From DATIBL01 sp035457505 (GTDB lineage: Bacteria; Patescibacteriota; Minisyncoccia; Phycocordibacterales; UBA6899), in contig DATIBL010000126.1 in NCBI GenBank assembly GCA_035457505.1, positions 1-16,010 of the forward strand: a stretch of DNA of 16,010 nucleotides. The letters are read 5' to 3'. Below the pieces are notes generated by a model. It made no database searches. It had not been told where the DNA came from and saw only the letters and a program-made list of their open reading frames with translations. Made by a program: the position numbers and the translations under genes. Position 1 is the stretch's first letter; the number at the start of each line of letters is the position of its first letter. Below, piece after piece: positions 1-7,695 of the stretch.

Positions 1-726
1 ATCATCAAATCCAAACGTGTTTCCAGGCATTCCGTCGCCGCGCTCTTCGGTATTTCCATAGAGCCAAGCGCCGAGCTCGCGCGCAAATCGCGGCTTATTG
101 AGCACATACCCATCGGCCTGACCCTGGAACTCCGCAATCGCAAGGCGATGAATCGCATCGCTCACCGCATGCAGAGTTACCCCCGAGAAACGACCCATTG
201 CTGCGTCGATATCGCCGAGCGTTCGCGCATCGATCTCCTTCGTCGGATCAAATTCCGTCCGCAAAACCTTTCGAGAACGAATGGCCGAAAGCGGAATTGC
301 GGCTGGGGTAATCGGCGCTCCGGGGGAAAGAGTGAGTATTGCGATCGGGAGCAGCGTGCGTTCAAACTCCTTTTTCCCGGGAGTAAGGGCGGCTTTTTCG
401 ACGGGGAGGATTTCGATAGCCACGGACATCCCGAGCGCCTCGGCACCGACGACAATGTTTTCGATCACACACCCAATACTGACCGCCGTTTGCCGTCCTA
501 CGACATCCGACTCTGGAAGCACACGCGCCCGATCAATCAAGATCGTGATCGTCTGTTTTGCCGAGTTGACCTGAAATCGCCACGGCTGCGTATTGTGCGA
601 ACTCGGCGCAAGATGCCCGAGCATCGCCAGAAATCTCATCTGCGCCAGGGGGTCCCAGGCATGGAACTGCTCGGGCGTCGGGAGCGGCGTCTCCCAGATT
701 TCCAAATGTCTGGCCGAAACGTGCAT
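1..726 (-). CDS. Acg-type nitroreductase-like protein (partial, C-terminus off window)
   Basis: An open frame runs on the minus strand from an ATG at 726 to the window edge, giving 242 codons with no stop. An in-frame TAA lies four codons upstream of this ATG, so the N-terminus is well fixed. Residues 39-51 read LAPSSHNTQPWRF, the FMN-binding signature of the nitroreductase superfamily in its Acg/TM1586-like form. It is followed by a conserved stretch with RARVLPESD and a helix containing IENIVVGAEALG. Members bind FMN and use NAD(P)H to reduce nitro or quinone compounds, but Acg-type proteins often have no proven substrate, so only the fold is assigned. No transmembrane segment or signal peptide is visible. 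It is divergent from the histidine kinase gene, with about 70 bp between the starts. Family call fairly secure; exact activity unknown. Confidence 0.85.
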   Translation of the reverse strand, partial: MHVSARHLEIWETPLPTPEQFHAWDPLAQMRFLAMLGHLAPSSHNTQPWRFQVNSAKQTITILIDRARVLPESDVVGRQTAVSIGCVIENIVVGAEALGMSVAIEILPVEKAALTPGKKEFERTLLPIAILTLSPGAPITPAAIPLSAIRSRKVLRTEFDPTKEIDARTLGDIDAAMGRFSGVTLHAVSDAIHRLAIAEFQGQADGYVLNKPRFARELGAWLYGNTEERGDGMPGNTFGFDD

Positions 727-763
727 AAGTGGGTTTTACCGCGATAGCCACGGCGTTGCATCC

Positions 764-769
764 TATAGT
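764..769 (+). promoter_or_regulatory. Candidate -10 box for the histidine kinase gene
   Basis: TATAGT lies 28 bases upstream of the kinase ATG at 798, in the short divergent intergenic region. No convincing -35 hexamer was found. A purine-rich GAGAGGAAG at 782-790 precedes the ATG and looks like a Shine-Dalgarno site, unlike most genes in this window. Confidence 0.4.
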
Positions 770-797
770 ATCATGGAGGGCGAGAGGAAGATATTCC

Positions 798-2444
798 ATG
801 GATCTCTACGGGCTTGAAATTCTGCTCGACATTCTCGCGTTCGTAACGAACGCTTATCTTGGACTTTTCGTCTACCTGCGCAATCCAAAAAGCGCCACGC
901 ATCGCCTCTTTGCGATCCTTTCACTTTTGACGTGCGTCTACGTCGTCGTCAATTACATTTCACTGCATCCCGAGATCGTCGGAGCGCACGATCAGCTCTT
1001 CTGGATCCGGATCGTCATGATGACGTGCTCTTTCATCGGCCCAGCGCTCGTCTTTCTTGTCCACACCTTCCCGCGCGATGAATTCACGATGAAGCCCCGA
1101 TATGTCGTCGGGCTTCTCACGCTCATGACTGCCTCCGCGCTGCTGTCGTATTTCCCGTTCGTGTTTACCGATCTCCAGTTCCCAGAAGGGAAGCCTGTTC
1201 CAACGCCGGGTCCCGGCATTCCCGTTTTCTTCATCGATTTCGTGGGGCTCTTTATCGCGAGCTTTATCATGCTTTGGTATAAGCTGCACCACACGATCGG
1301 CGAGGAGCGCGCGCGTCTCCGGATCTTCTTCCTCGGCATCGTTTCGACATTTTCCATGATGGGACTGACGACGGTCATTTCCGTTGTTGTACTCAAGTCC
1401 TCAGCACTCGTCTTCCTTGGCCCCGTTTCTTCCGGCATCCTTCTTGCTGCCGTCGCGTACGCGATCATTAAGTACCGGATGTTCAACATCAAGCTTGCGG
1501 CGACGCAGGCATTCGTGATCACGATCTCGATCGTGTCGCTCGCCAAGATCTTCACCTCAGCAGACACCTCGGCGCGATTTATCGATCTCATCATCTTCAT
1601 CACGACCGTGCTTTTTGGCTTACTCCTGGTCCGCAGCGTCGATGAGGAGATCCGCTCTCGCGAGCAGATCCAAGATCTCGCAAAGCGTCTTGCGGATACC
1701 AACTGGGAGCTTGCGAAGACCAACGAACAGCTGCGCTTGATCGATCAGCGCAAGAGCGAATTCGTCTCGATCGTGTCACATCAGCTGCGCACGCCGATCG
1801 CCGCCGTGAAAGGCTATGCATCGCTTCTTCTCGAGGGTGCGTTCGGAGATCTTACAGAGCGTCAGAAGGAGTCGGTTGACCGCATCTTCATCTCAGCCGG
1901 GCGCCTCGCGCAGATGATCACTGATTTTCTTGATATCTCGAAGATCGAGCAGGGGACCATGACCTACACGTTCACTGCGGTCGACCTGCGCACGATCGTC
2001 AAAGACCTTGTCGAAGACTTCCAGACTGTCACCAAGGCACGCGGACTAACCCTCGATGCGGAGATCCCGGAGGGAGAGACCTTCACCGTCACGGCAGACG
2101 AAGGGAAGATCCGGCAGATTCTTTCCAATCTGATCGACAACGCGATCAAGTACACACTCAAGGGTTCCATCCATATTTTGCTTGAGAAGGACAATGTCGC
2201 AGGGACCGTGTTCATCAAAGTTCACGATACGGGCGTCGGACTTACCCAGAACGACATCCACCACCTTTTCAGCAAGTTCACGCGCGGCGCAGGAAGCGAG
2301 AAGCTCTCCACCGATGGATCGGGACTCGGACTCTACGTCGCAAAGAAGATGCTCGAGGCGCATCGCGGGAAAATCTGGGTCGATTCGGCCGGACCAGGAA
2401 CGGGCTCTACATTCGTCGTTGAGCTCCTCGCCGAGGAGATCTAG
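798..2444 (+). CDS. Membrane-bound sensor histidine kinase (multi-TM sensor, HisKA, HATPase)
   Basis: The protein has 548 residues from the ATG at 798. I chose this start because GAGAGGAAG sits just upstream and the N-terminus (MDLYGLEILL) enters the first membrane helix; the frame could extend 23 codons further 5' but that would run through the likely promoter. Residues about 5-285 hold eight or nine hydrophobic helices with short loops. A short coiled linker follows, then HisKA with phospho-acceptor His328 in SHQLRTP, then HATPase_c with N-box NLIDNAIKYT from residue 444, G1 motif GVGL near 479 and G2 motif GSGLGLYVAKKM near 508. No PAS, HAMP or receiver domain is seen. It should autophosphorylate and pass phosphate to a response regulator, but none is encoded in the window, so partner and signal are unknown. 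Confidence 0.93.
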   Translation: MDLYGLEILLDILAFVTNAYLGLFVYLRNPKSATHRLFAILSLLTCVYVVVNYISLHPEIVGAHDQLFWIRIVMMTCSFIGPALVFLVHTFPRDEFTMKPRYVVGLLTLMTASALLSYFPFVFTDLQFPEGKPVPTPGPGIPVFFIDFVGLFIASFIMLWYKLHHTIGEERARLRIFFLGIVSTFSMMGLTTVISVVVLKSSALVFLGPVSSGILLAAVAYAIIKYRMFNIKLAATQAFVITISIVSLAKIFTSADTSARFIDLIIFITTVLFGLLLVRSVDEEIRSREQIQDLAKRLADTNWELAKTNEQLRLIDQRKSEFVSIVSHQLRTPIAAVKGYASLLLEGAFGDLTERQKESVDRIFISAGRLAQMITDFLDISKIEQGTMTYTFTAVDLRTIVKDLVEDFQTVTKARGLTLDAEIPEGETFTVTADEGKIRQILSNLIDNAIKYTLKGSIHILLEKDNVAGTVFIKVHDTGVGLTQNDIHHLFSKFTRGAGSEKLSTDGSGLGLYVAKKMLEAHRGKIWVDSAGPGTGSTFVVELLAEEI

Positions 2445-2491
2445 GGCATGTTCCGTTCAGATCTCGCAGCGCTTCCAAAACCCCCTATTTC

Positions 2492-2500
2492 TGCTAGAAT
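2492..2500 (+). promoter_or_regulatory. Extended -10 promoter of trpS
   Basis: TGC followed by TAGAAT (hexamer 2495-2500) is an extended -10 element whose end is 9 bases before the trpS ATG. Transcription would start about 2-3 bases before the start codon, so the mRNA is nearly leaderless. No strong -35 is visible. Confidence 0.55.
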
Positions 2501-2509
2501 TCGCCGTAT

Positions 2510-3526
2510 ATGAGCGAAAAGGCCGCATCCAAGCGCCAGACGGTGCTCACCGGGGACCGCCCCACCGGAAAGCTCCATTTGGGGCATTTTGTGGGTTCGA
2601 TCGGAAGCCGCCTTGAGCTGCAGCGCTCCCATGATCTCCTCTATATGATCGCCGATGTCCAGGCGCTCACCGACAACGCCGCGAACCCCGAAAAGGTCCG
2701 CACAAATGTGCTCGAAGTCGCGCTCGACAACCTTGCCTGCGGAATCGACCCGAATACCTCGACGCTCTACATTCAGTCGGAAGTTCCCGAGATCGCCGAA
2801 CTGACCATCTTCTTCCTGAATCTCGTCACGCTCTCGCGTTTGAAACAAAATCCGACGGTCAAAACGGAAATGAAGCAGAAGGGCTACGCCGAGAATGTCC
2901 CGGCGGGATTCTTGATGTACCCCGTGAGCCAAGCGGCAGATATCCTCACGATGCGAGCGGACCTTGTCCCAGTCGGAGAAGATCAGCTTCCGGTGCTCGA
3001 ACAGACCAACGAGATCGTCGACACGTTCAACCGCCTCTATGGTCCCACCTTTACGCGCATCAAACCGATCCTTTCGGAGACGCCGCGCCTGATCGGCACC
3101 GACGGCAAAGCAAAGATGTCCAAATCGATCGGCAACACGATCTATCTCGCCGACGACGCAAAGGAGGTCGAGCGCAAAGTGATGCTCATGTATACCGATC
3201 CGAATCACATTCATGTTGATGATCCCGGGAGCGTGAAGGGGAATATCGTCTTTGCATATCTCGATGTCTTCGATCCAAACAAAGCCGAGCTTGCCGAACT
3301 CAAGAAACACTACCGGCGCGGAGGCCTCGGCGATGTCGTGATCAAAAAGCGCCTCTCAGGAATCCTGAATGACATCCTCGAACCGATCCGTGAACGCCGA
3401 AGGAGTCTCGCACAGAATCCCAAGGCCGTCATGGATATGCTGCACGAAGGGTCTCGCAAAGCGCGCACCAGCGCAGGGAAGACCCTCGGAGAAGTCAGAC
3501 AAGCCATGAAGATCGATTATGCATAA
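2510..3526 (+). CDS. trpS: Tryptophanyl-tRNA synthetase
   Basis: A 338-residue class I aminoacyl-tRNA synthetase, the usual length for bacterial TrpRS. The HIGH-like motif is PTGKLHLGHF (residues 18-27) and the KMSKS loop is exact at 202-206, followed by IGNTIYL. The TrpRS-typical stretch MYPVSQAADIL lies between them, and GEDQLPVLEQTNEI matches the family's tryptophan/ATP pocket region. It charges tRNA-Trp in the cytoplasm. The ATG at 2510 is the first in frame and sits 9 bases after an extended -10 box; no Shine-Dalgarno is present. The gene stands between the histidine kinase (66-bp gap) and aspS (54-bp gap), and the own promoter suggests it starts a new transcript. Confidence 0.97.
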   Translation: MSEKAASKRQTVLTGDRPTGKLHLGHFVGSIGSRLELQRSHDLLYMIADVQALTDNAANPEKVRTNVLEVALDNLACGIDPNTSTLYIQSEVPEIAELTIFFLNLVTLSRLKQNPTVKTEMKQKGYAENVPAGFLMYPVSQAADILTMRADLVPVGEDQLPVLEQTNEIVDTFNRLYGPTFTRIKPILSETPRLIGTDGKAKMSKSIGNTIYLADDAKEVERKVMLMYTDPNHIHVDDPGSVKGNIVFAYLDVFDPNKAELAELKKHYRRGGLGDVVIKKRLSGILNDILEPIRERRRSLAQNPKAVMDMLHEGSRKARTSAGKTLGEVRQAMKIDYA

Positions 3527-3553
3527 CCACGAACGCACCGCATTTTCCCAAGC

Positions 3554-3559
3554 TATCAT
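3554..3559 (+). promoter_or_regulatory. Possible -10 box for aspS
   Basis: TATCAT lies 21 bases before the aspS ATG, in the 54-bp gap after trpS. There is no clear -35 and no Shine-Dalgarno upstream of the ATG. Read-through from trpS is equally possible. Confidence 0.3.
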
Positions 3560-3580
3560 CATTCATTCATCCACACTTCC

Positions 3581-4936
3581 ATGATCACCCGTACTCCCAT
3601 CACGACATTGAAGGACAAGGCCGGCGAGACCGTCAGCGTCGCCGGATCGATCAGCGTCCGCCGCGACCACGGAAAGCTTATTTTCATCGATCTGCGCGAT
3701 GTATCCTCATTCGTCCAAATGGTCGTGCTTCCACAAAATGCCGAGGCGTATGCAGCAGCGCAGGAGATCCGCCCGGAGTGGGTGATCCAGGTCGAAGGAT
3801 CGGTCAACAAGCGTCCAGACAAAATGATCAAAGCCGATCAGGATAATGGCACGGTCGAACTGGAAGCAAAGAAGATCACTGTTCTTGCAAAGGCAAAGGA
3901 GCTTCCGTTCGAGCTTGGCGCAGAACTCAATATCGACACACTGCTCGATTATCGCCCGCTCACGCTTCGCGATCCGAAGAAGCGCGCGATCTTCAAGGTG
4001 CAGACGGAGATCCTGAAGGCCTACCGCGCAGCGCTCGACGCCGAGGGATTTATGGAGTTCCAGGCGCCAAAGATCGTCGGCGATGATGCCGAAGGCGGTG
4101 CCGGCGTGTTCAAAGTCGAATATCTCAAGGGCAAGGATGCCTATCTCGCGACTTCGCCGCAGCTCTACAAGCAGATCATGGTCGGCGTGTTCGAGCGGGT
4201 GTATACCACAGGTCCGGCATTCCGCGCCGAAAAACATGCGACAAGCCGACACTTGAACGAGATCGCTATGCTCGACGCGGAGATGGGCTATATCGAGAGC
4301 CAGTACGACATCATGGCGGTGTTCACCAAGGTGCTTCGCGCCGTCTCCGCGCACGTCGAGAAGACCTGCGCAAAAGAATTTGCCCTGCTCGGCGCGACCC
4401 TCCCCAAGGCTCCCGAGAATTTCCCGCATATGAAGCTTCGCGAAGCGCAGAAGCTTATCACCGAGGCGACCGGGGAAGACTGCACCAAGGAGCCCGATCT
4501 TGAGCCGCAGCATGAGCGCTGGCTGTGCGACTATGCGCTGAAGACGTTCGACTCTGATTTCATCTTCATCACGCATTTCCCGACGACGAAGCGCCCGTTC
4601 TACACGATGGAAGATCCAGAGAATCCCGGATATTCGAAGTGCTTCGATCTGCTTTTCCGCGGCGTCGAGATCTCGAGCGGCAACCAGCGTGTCCACGATT
4701 ACGATGCGCTCGTCGCCAAGATGCAGTGGAAGGGACTCGATCCGGAGCAATTCTCCTTCTATCTCCAGGCCTTCAAATACGGCATGCCTCCGCACGGGGG
4801 ATGGGGCCTCGGACTTGAGCGCCTGACCGCAAAGTTCCTCGGGATCGAAAATGTGAAGGAAGCTTCGCTCTTCCCGCGCGACATTAACCGCATCGACCAC
4901 CTGCTCACCAAGGTGAAGGGCCGCGAGGACGAATAG
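3581..4936 (+). CDS. aspS: Aspartyl-tRNA synthetase, archaeal/eukaryotic-type, probably non-discriminating
   Basis: The product is 451 residues, close to archaeal AspRS (about 430-440) and well short of the usual bacterial enzyme (about 580-600), because it lacks the bacterial GAD insertion domain. Residues 1-105 form the OB-fold anticodon-binding domain. The class II core follows: EGGAGVFKVEYL and AYLATSPQLYKQIM, motif 2 FRAEKHATSRHLNE near residue 214, and motif 3 GLGLERL near 409. These strings resemble archaeal AspRS rather than the bacterial form. Archaeal-type enzymes often charge both tRNA-Asp and tRNA-Asn, the latter then being amidated by GatCAB; that role is inferred here and GatCAB is not in the window. 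ATG at 3581 has no Shine-Dalgarno. Confidence 0.93.
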   Translation: MITRTPITTLKDKAGETVSVAGSISVRRDHGKLIFIDLRDVSSFVQMVVLPQNAEAYAAAQEIRPEWVIQVEGSVNKRPDKMIKADQDNGTVELEAKKITVLAKAKELPFELGAELNIDTLLDYRPLTLRDPKKRAIFKVQTEILKAYRAALDAEGFMEFQAPKIVGDDAEGGAGVFKVEYLKGKDAYLATSPQLYKQIMVGVFERVYTTGPAFRAEKHATSRHLNEIAMLDAEMGYIESQYDIMAVFTKVLRAVSAHVEKTCAKEFALLGATLPKAPENFPHMKLREAQKLITEATGEDCTKEPDLEPQHERWLCDYALKTFDSDFIFITHFPTTKRPFYTMEDPENPGYSKCFDLLFRGVEISSGNQRVHDYDALVAKMQWKGLDPEQFSFYLQAFKYGMPPHGGWGLGLERLTAKFLGIENVKEASLFPRDINRIDHLLTKVKGREDE

Positions 4937-4968
4937 CAGCACCACGTGGCTTCATCTGACTCTCCAAT

Positions 4969-4996
4969 GAGGGCCTGGCGCATCTGCCGGGCCCTC
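4969..4996 (+). other. GC-rich hairpin between aspS and scpA
   Basis: An 11-bp stem with one T-G wobble (4969-4979 pairing with 4986-4996, loop 4980-4985) sits after aspS and ends only 4 bases before the scpA -10 box. No T-tract follows on either strand, so it is not a standard intrinsic terminator. It covers the place where a -35 would lie. Confidence 0.5.
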
Positions 4997-4997
4997 G

Positions 4998-5006
4998 TGC
5001 TACAAT
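4998..5006 (+). promoter_or_regulatory. Extended -10 promoter of scpA
   Basis: TGC plus TACAAT (hexamer 5001-5006) is an extended -10 box ending 8 bases before the scpA ATG. The expected transcription start is within a few bases of the start codon, so the GAGG at 5007-5010 would not be in the mRNA as a Shine-Dalgarno. Confidence 0.55.
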
Positions 5007-5014
5007 GAGGCAAT

Positions 5015-5797
5015 ATGGAGGCAGAAGCGACGCAATCCACAGAAACAGCCGCGGATCATTTCAAGGTCAAAACGGAGCACTTCGAAGGCCCGCTCGATCT
5101 TCTGCTCGACCTGATCGAGAAGCGCAAGCTCTTCATCAACGATTTTTCTCTCGCGAAGGTCACCGACGATTACATCGCGCACATCCGCCGCTTCGAGCAA
5201 TTCCCGGTTTCGGATGTTGCAAATTTCATTCTCGTCGCGTCGACGCTGGTTCTGATCAAATCCAAATCCATCCTCCCAACCCTCGATCTTACGCGCGAAG
5301 AAGAAAGCGATATCGATGATCTCAAGCGCCGGCTCATCCTCTATGAGATGTTCCGCGACCTCTCACAGCACATCAAAGCTCGCTTCGGAAAACAGATGAT
5401 CTATGAGAGCCTCGCGACGCCGGAGGTTGTTCCGGTCTATGCCCCGGATGCGCGTCTTTCGGTCGGCCTCATGCACGAGGCGATCACGAGCGTTCTGACC
5501 GCACTCCCCAAGAAGACCCATCTCCCGCAGGTCGCCGTGAAGAAGGTCATTTCGATCGAAGAGGTCATGGAGAGTCTCGCCGGGCGGGTCAAACATCAGC
5601 TCAAAATGCGCTTTGGACAGTTTACTAAATACGAGAAGGGGATGGCGCTGCCGAAAGAGGACCGTGTCATGGTCATCGTCGGTTTCCTCGCCATGCTCGA
5701 ACTCGTGAAGCAGGGGATCCTTCACGTCACTCAGCACGAGCATCACGGGGACATCGATATCGAAACCCACGAATTCACGACTCCCCAGTATTCGTAA
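5015..5797 (+). CDS. scpA: Segregation and condensation protein A (SMC kleisin subunit)
   Basis: A 260-residue cytoplasmic protein, normal length for ScpA. The N-terminal signature FEGPLDLLLDLIEKRKLFIND (residues about 26-46) is the hallmark of the family and forms the helical part that contacts the SMC coiled-coil neck. VANFILVASTLVLIKSKSILP follows. The C-terminal part (from about residue 185, around SIEEVMESLAGRV) matches the winged-helix region that binds the second SMC head, ending with FLAMLELVKQGILHV. ScpA bridges SMC and ScpB to build the condensin complex that organises and separates chromosomes. The ATG at 5015 is preceded by a very close -10 box; scpB follows after a 78-bp gap with its own promoter. 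Confidence 0.96.
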   Translation: MEAEATQSTETAADHFKVKTEHFEGPLDLLLDLIEKRKLFINDFSLAKVTDDYIAHIRRFEQFPVSDVANFILVASTLVLIKSKSILPTLDLTREEESDIDDLKRRLILYEMFRDLSQHIKARFGKQMIYESLATPEVVPVYAPDARLSVGLMHEAITSVLTALPKKTHLPQVAVKKVISIEEVMESLAGRVKHQLKMRFGQFTKYEKGMALPKEDRVMVIVGFLAMLELVKQGILHVTQHEHHGDIDIETHEFTTPQYS

Positions 5798-5839
5798 ATT
5801 CGCCGGACGGCACCCTGTTCAACCTCTGCATAAAACCCT

Positions 5840-5867
5840 TTGATTTCGGGCTTCTTCGGGGTATACT
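5840..5867 (+). promoter_or_regulatory. Promoter of scpB (-35 TTGATT, -10 TATACT)
   Basis: TTGATT at 5840-5845 and TATACT at 5862-5867 are separated by 16 bases, and the -10 ends 8 bases before the ATG at 5876. This is one of the best full promoters in the window and shows that the TTG at 5840, in frame with scpB, is part of the promoter and not a start codon. Confidence 0.6.
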
Positions 5868-5875
5868 CGCCACAT

Positions 5876-6676
5876 ATGGAACTGCATGCGTCGCTTGAGG
5901 CGATCCTCTTTCATCAGGGTGTTCCACTCTCGCGGAAGCGCCTGCGAGAGCTTTTGAAATGCGACGCCGCAGCGCTCGATACCGCGATCGGACAGCTCGA
6001 GGGGCGTCTTTTGAGCGGTGGGCTCCGCCTCCTCAAGAAGGATGACGAACTCCTGCTCGGAACTGCTCCAGACGCCTCCGCCTTGATCGAAGCGATCACG
6101 AAGGAAGAGCTTTCGCGCGATCTTTCCAAAGCTGCACTTGAAACGCTTTCTGTTGTCCTCTACAAAGGTCCGATCACGCGCGGCGAGATCGATCATATCC
6201 GCGGAGTGAACTCGACCTTCATTCTCCGCAATCTTCTCGTTCGCGGCCTCGTCGAAAAGATCGAGAACCCAAAGGATCAGCGCAGTTTTCTCTATCGACC
6301 GTCGTTCGCACTCCTGCAGACGCTCGGCATTACCGACATCACAGCCATGCCTGGATACGACGAGGTTGCTGCCCGGCTCGCGGCCTTCGAGGTTGAGCAC
6401 GAGAAGGAAGCCGCCCAGGACCACAAAGATCCGTCGACTACCGCCGCGAGCACTGACGAGTCCGCTGGCGCAGCGACTGAGAGCAGCGCGGAAACAAGTG
6501 ACGATCGCGAAGAGGAGCTCGAGGCAGACCAAGCAGAAGAGGACGAGGTCGGAGAGGGATATCTCGATCCCGAACTCCATGATGCACTGACTGACGAGAT
6601 GGATACTGATGATTCAGGAGAAGAGGGCGATCTCGCTGCCCCGGACGGTGATCCCGATCGCCGCGATACACTATGA
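5876..6676 (+). CDS. scpB: Segregation and condensation protein B with acidic C-terminal extension
   Basis: The protein is 266 residues from the ATG at 5876, longer than the usual 180-200 of ScpB. Residues 1 to about 170 carry the two winged-helix domains: LEAILFHQGVPLSRKRLRELL at the N-terminus, then LSKAALETLSVVLYKGPITRGEIDHIRGVNST and LVRGLVEKI, which are typical of the family. Residues about 174-266 are a low-complexity tail rich in Glu, Asp, Ser and Ala, predicted disordered. ScpB dimers bind ScpA in the SMC condensin complex. The start is set by the -10 box just upstream; a TTG 12 codons earlier lies in the promoter. Its stop overlaps the next gene as ATGA, suggesting translational coupling. 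Confidence 0.94.
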   Translation: MELHASLEAILFHQGVPLSRKRLRELLKCDAAALDTAIGQLEGRLLSGGLRLLKKDDELLLGTAPDASALIEAITKEELSRDLSKAALETLSVVLYKGPITRGEIDHIRGVNSTFILRNLLVRGLVEKIENPKDQRSFLYRPSFALLQTLGITDITAMPGYDEVAARLAAFEVEHEKEAAQDHKDPSTTAASTDESAGAATESSAETSDDREEELEADQAEEDEVGEGYLDPELHDALTDEMDTDDSGEEGDLAAPDGDPDRRDTL

Positions 6677-7683
6677 TGATCTTCTCGCGATATGCGCTGC
6701 GCGTGCAGCTTTTTCTTCTCGCACTCATCCTCGGATTTCTTCTCGGTCCGAAGGCGATGCAGGCAATCGCTGCACGCGATGACGCCGCGCCAGCGCCTGC
6801 TCCGGCTGCGATCGGAACCCCGCTTTCTGAAACAACGGTTTTCCTTGCAAAGGAACGCCCGTCGGCCTATGCCGATGTTCATCTTGAGGCGAAGAGTGCA
6901 TACGTCTGGGATATTACCGCACGGAAGAAGCTCTACGGCACAAACGATCGCGCACAGCTCCCGCTTGCCTCGATCACAAAAATGATGATGGCGACCGTCG
7001 CGCGCGAAACACTTCCATCGGACGCCGAAGTCACGATCCGCGCGGAAGATCTCCTCGAAGAAGGGGACAGCGGACTTGCGGTCGGCGAGATCTGGAACCT
7101 CTCAGATTTGATCGACTTTACGCTTATCTCCTCATCGAACGACGGCGCCAGCGCGCTTGCAACCGTTGCGGGCGCCACGCTTGGTGACCCAAAACCCGCA
7201 CCTGCTCTCGCGAAGCGCCTCTTTGTGAAGCGCATGAACGACAAAGCAAAAGCGATCGGCCTTGATGATACGTTTTTTATGAACGAAAGCGGCCTTGATG
7301 TGGAATCCGTCACGAGCGGCGGATACGGCAGCGCGCGCGATGTCGGCATGCTCTTCGACTACATCTGGCGCAAGCATCCCGATCTCTTCCGTGCCACATC
7401 AGAAGATCGCTTGAGTGTGACCTCGCGCTCGGGACTCCGCCATCATGTCGCGAACACCAATGCTGTCGTCGAGGAGATTACCGGCATCGTGGGATCAAAA
7501 ACCGGATATACTGATCTCGCGGGAGGAAATCTCGCCGTCGTTGTCGATGTCGGGATCAATCATCCTGTCGCGATCGTGGTTCTCGGATCAACGCGTGAAG
7601 GACGCTTTGCCGACGTGCAGACGCTCGCGCGTGCAACCGTGAGCGCGATCGGCGAGCCATATCTCATCGTCCCAGCAGAGTAA
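6673..7683 (+). CDS. D-alanyl-D-alanine carboxypeptidase (S11 penicillin-binding protein family)
   Basis: A 336-residue secreted or membrane-anchored serine peptidase. Residues about 7-34 form a hydrophobic signal/anchor segment (LFLLALILGFLLGP). The three penicillin-binding motifs are all present: SITK with Ser100 and Lys103, SSN at 154-156, and KTG at 276-278 followed by the YTDLAGG stretch. The serine attacks the terminal D-Ala of peptidoglycan stem peptides outside the membrane, limiting cross-linking. At this length there is little room for the C-terminal beta domain and amphipathic helix of DacA/PBP5, so it is closer to compact DacF/DacB-like forms. The ATG overlaps the scpB stop by 4 bases; a second ATG follows immediately at 6676. 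mraY starts 12 bases after its stop, so it is probably cotranscribed with scpB and mraY. Confidence 0.93.
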   Translation: MMIFSRYALRVQLFLLALILGFLLGPKAMQAIAARDDAAPAPAPAAIGTPLSETTVFLAKERPSAYADVHLEAKSAYVWDITARKKLYGTNDRAQLPLASITKMMMATVARETLPSDAEVTIRAEDLLEEGDSGLAVGEIWNLSDLIDFTLISSSNDGASALATVAGATLGDPKPAPALAKRLFVKRMNDKAKAIGLDDTFFMNESGLDVESVTSGGYGSARDVGMLFDYIWRKHPDLFRATSEDRLSVTSRSGLRHHVANTNAVVEEITGIVGSKTGYTDLAGGNLAVVVDVGINHPVAIVVLGSTREGRFADVQTLARATVSAIGEPYLIVPAE

Positions 7684-7695
7684 TCTTCACCGCGC

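Noticed and set aside
148..747. A 199-codon plus-strand frame at the left end
   Set aside because: It is antisense to the nitroreductase-like frame, which has a clear family signature and a well-fixed start.
2441..3310. A 289-codon minus-strand frame opposite trpS
   Set aside because: It mirrors the trpS reading frame and shows no domain or start signal of its own.
3707..4945. A 412-codon open frame on the minus strand opposite aspS
   Set aside because: It is fully antisense to a certain synthetase gene, has no recognisable motif, and such frames are expected opposite GC-rich genes with this codon use.
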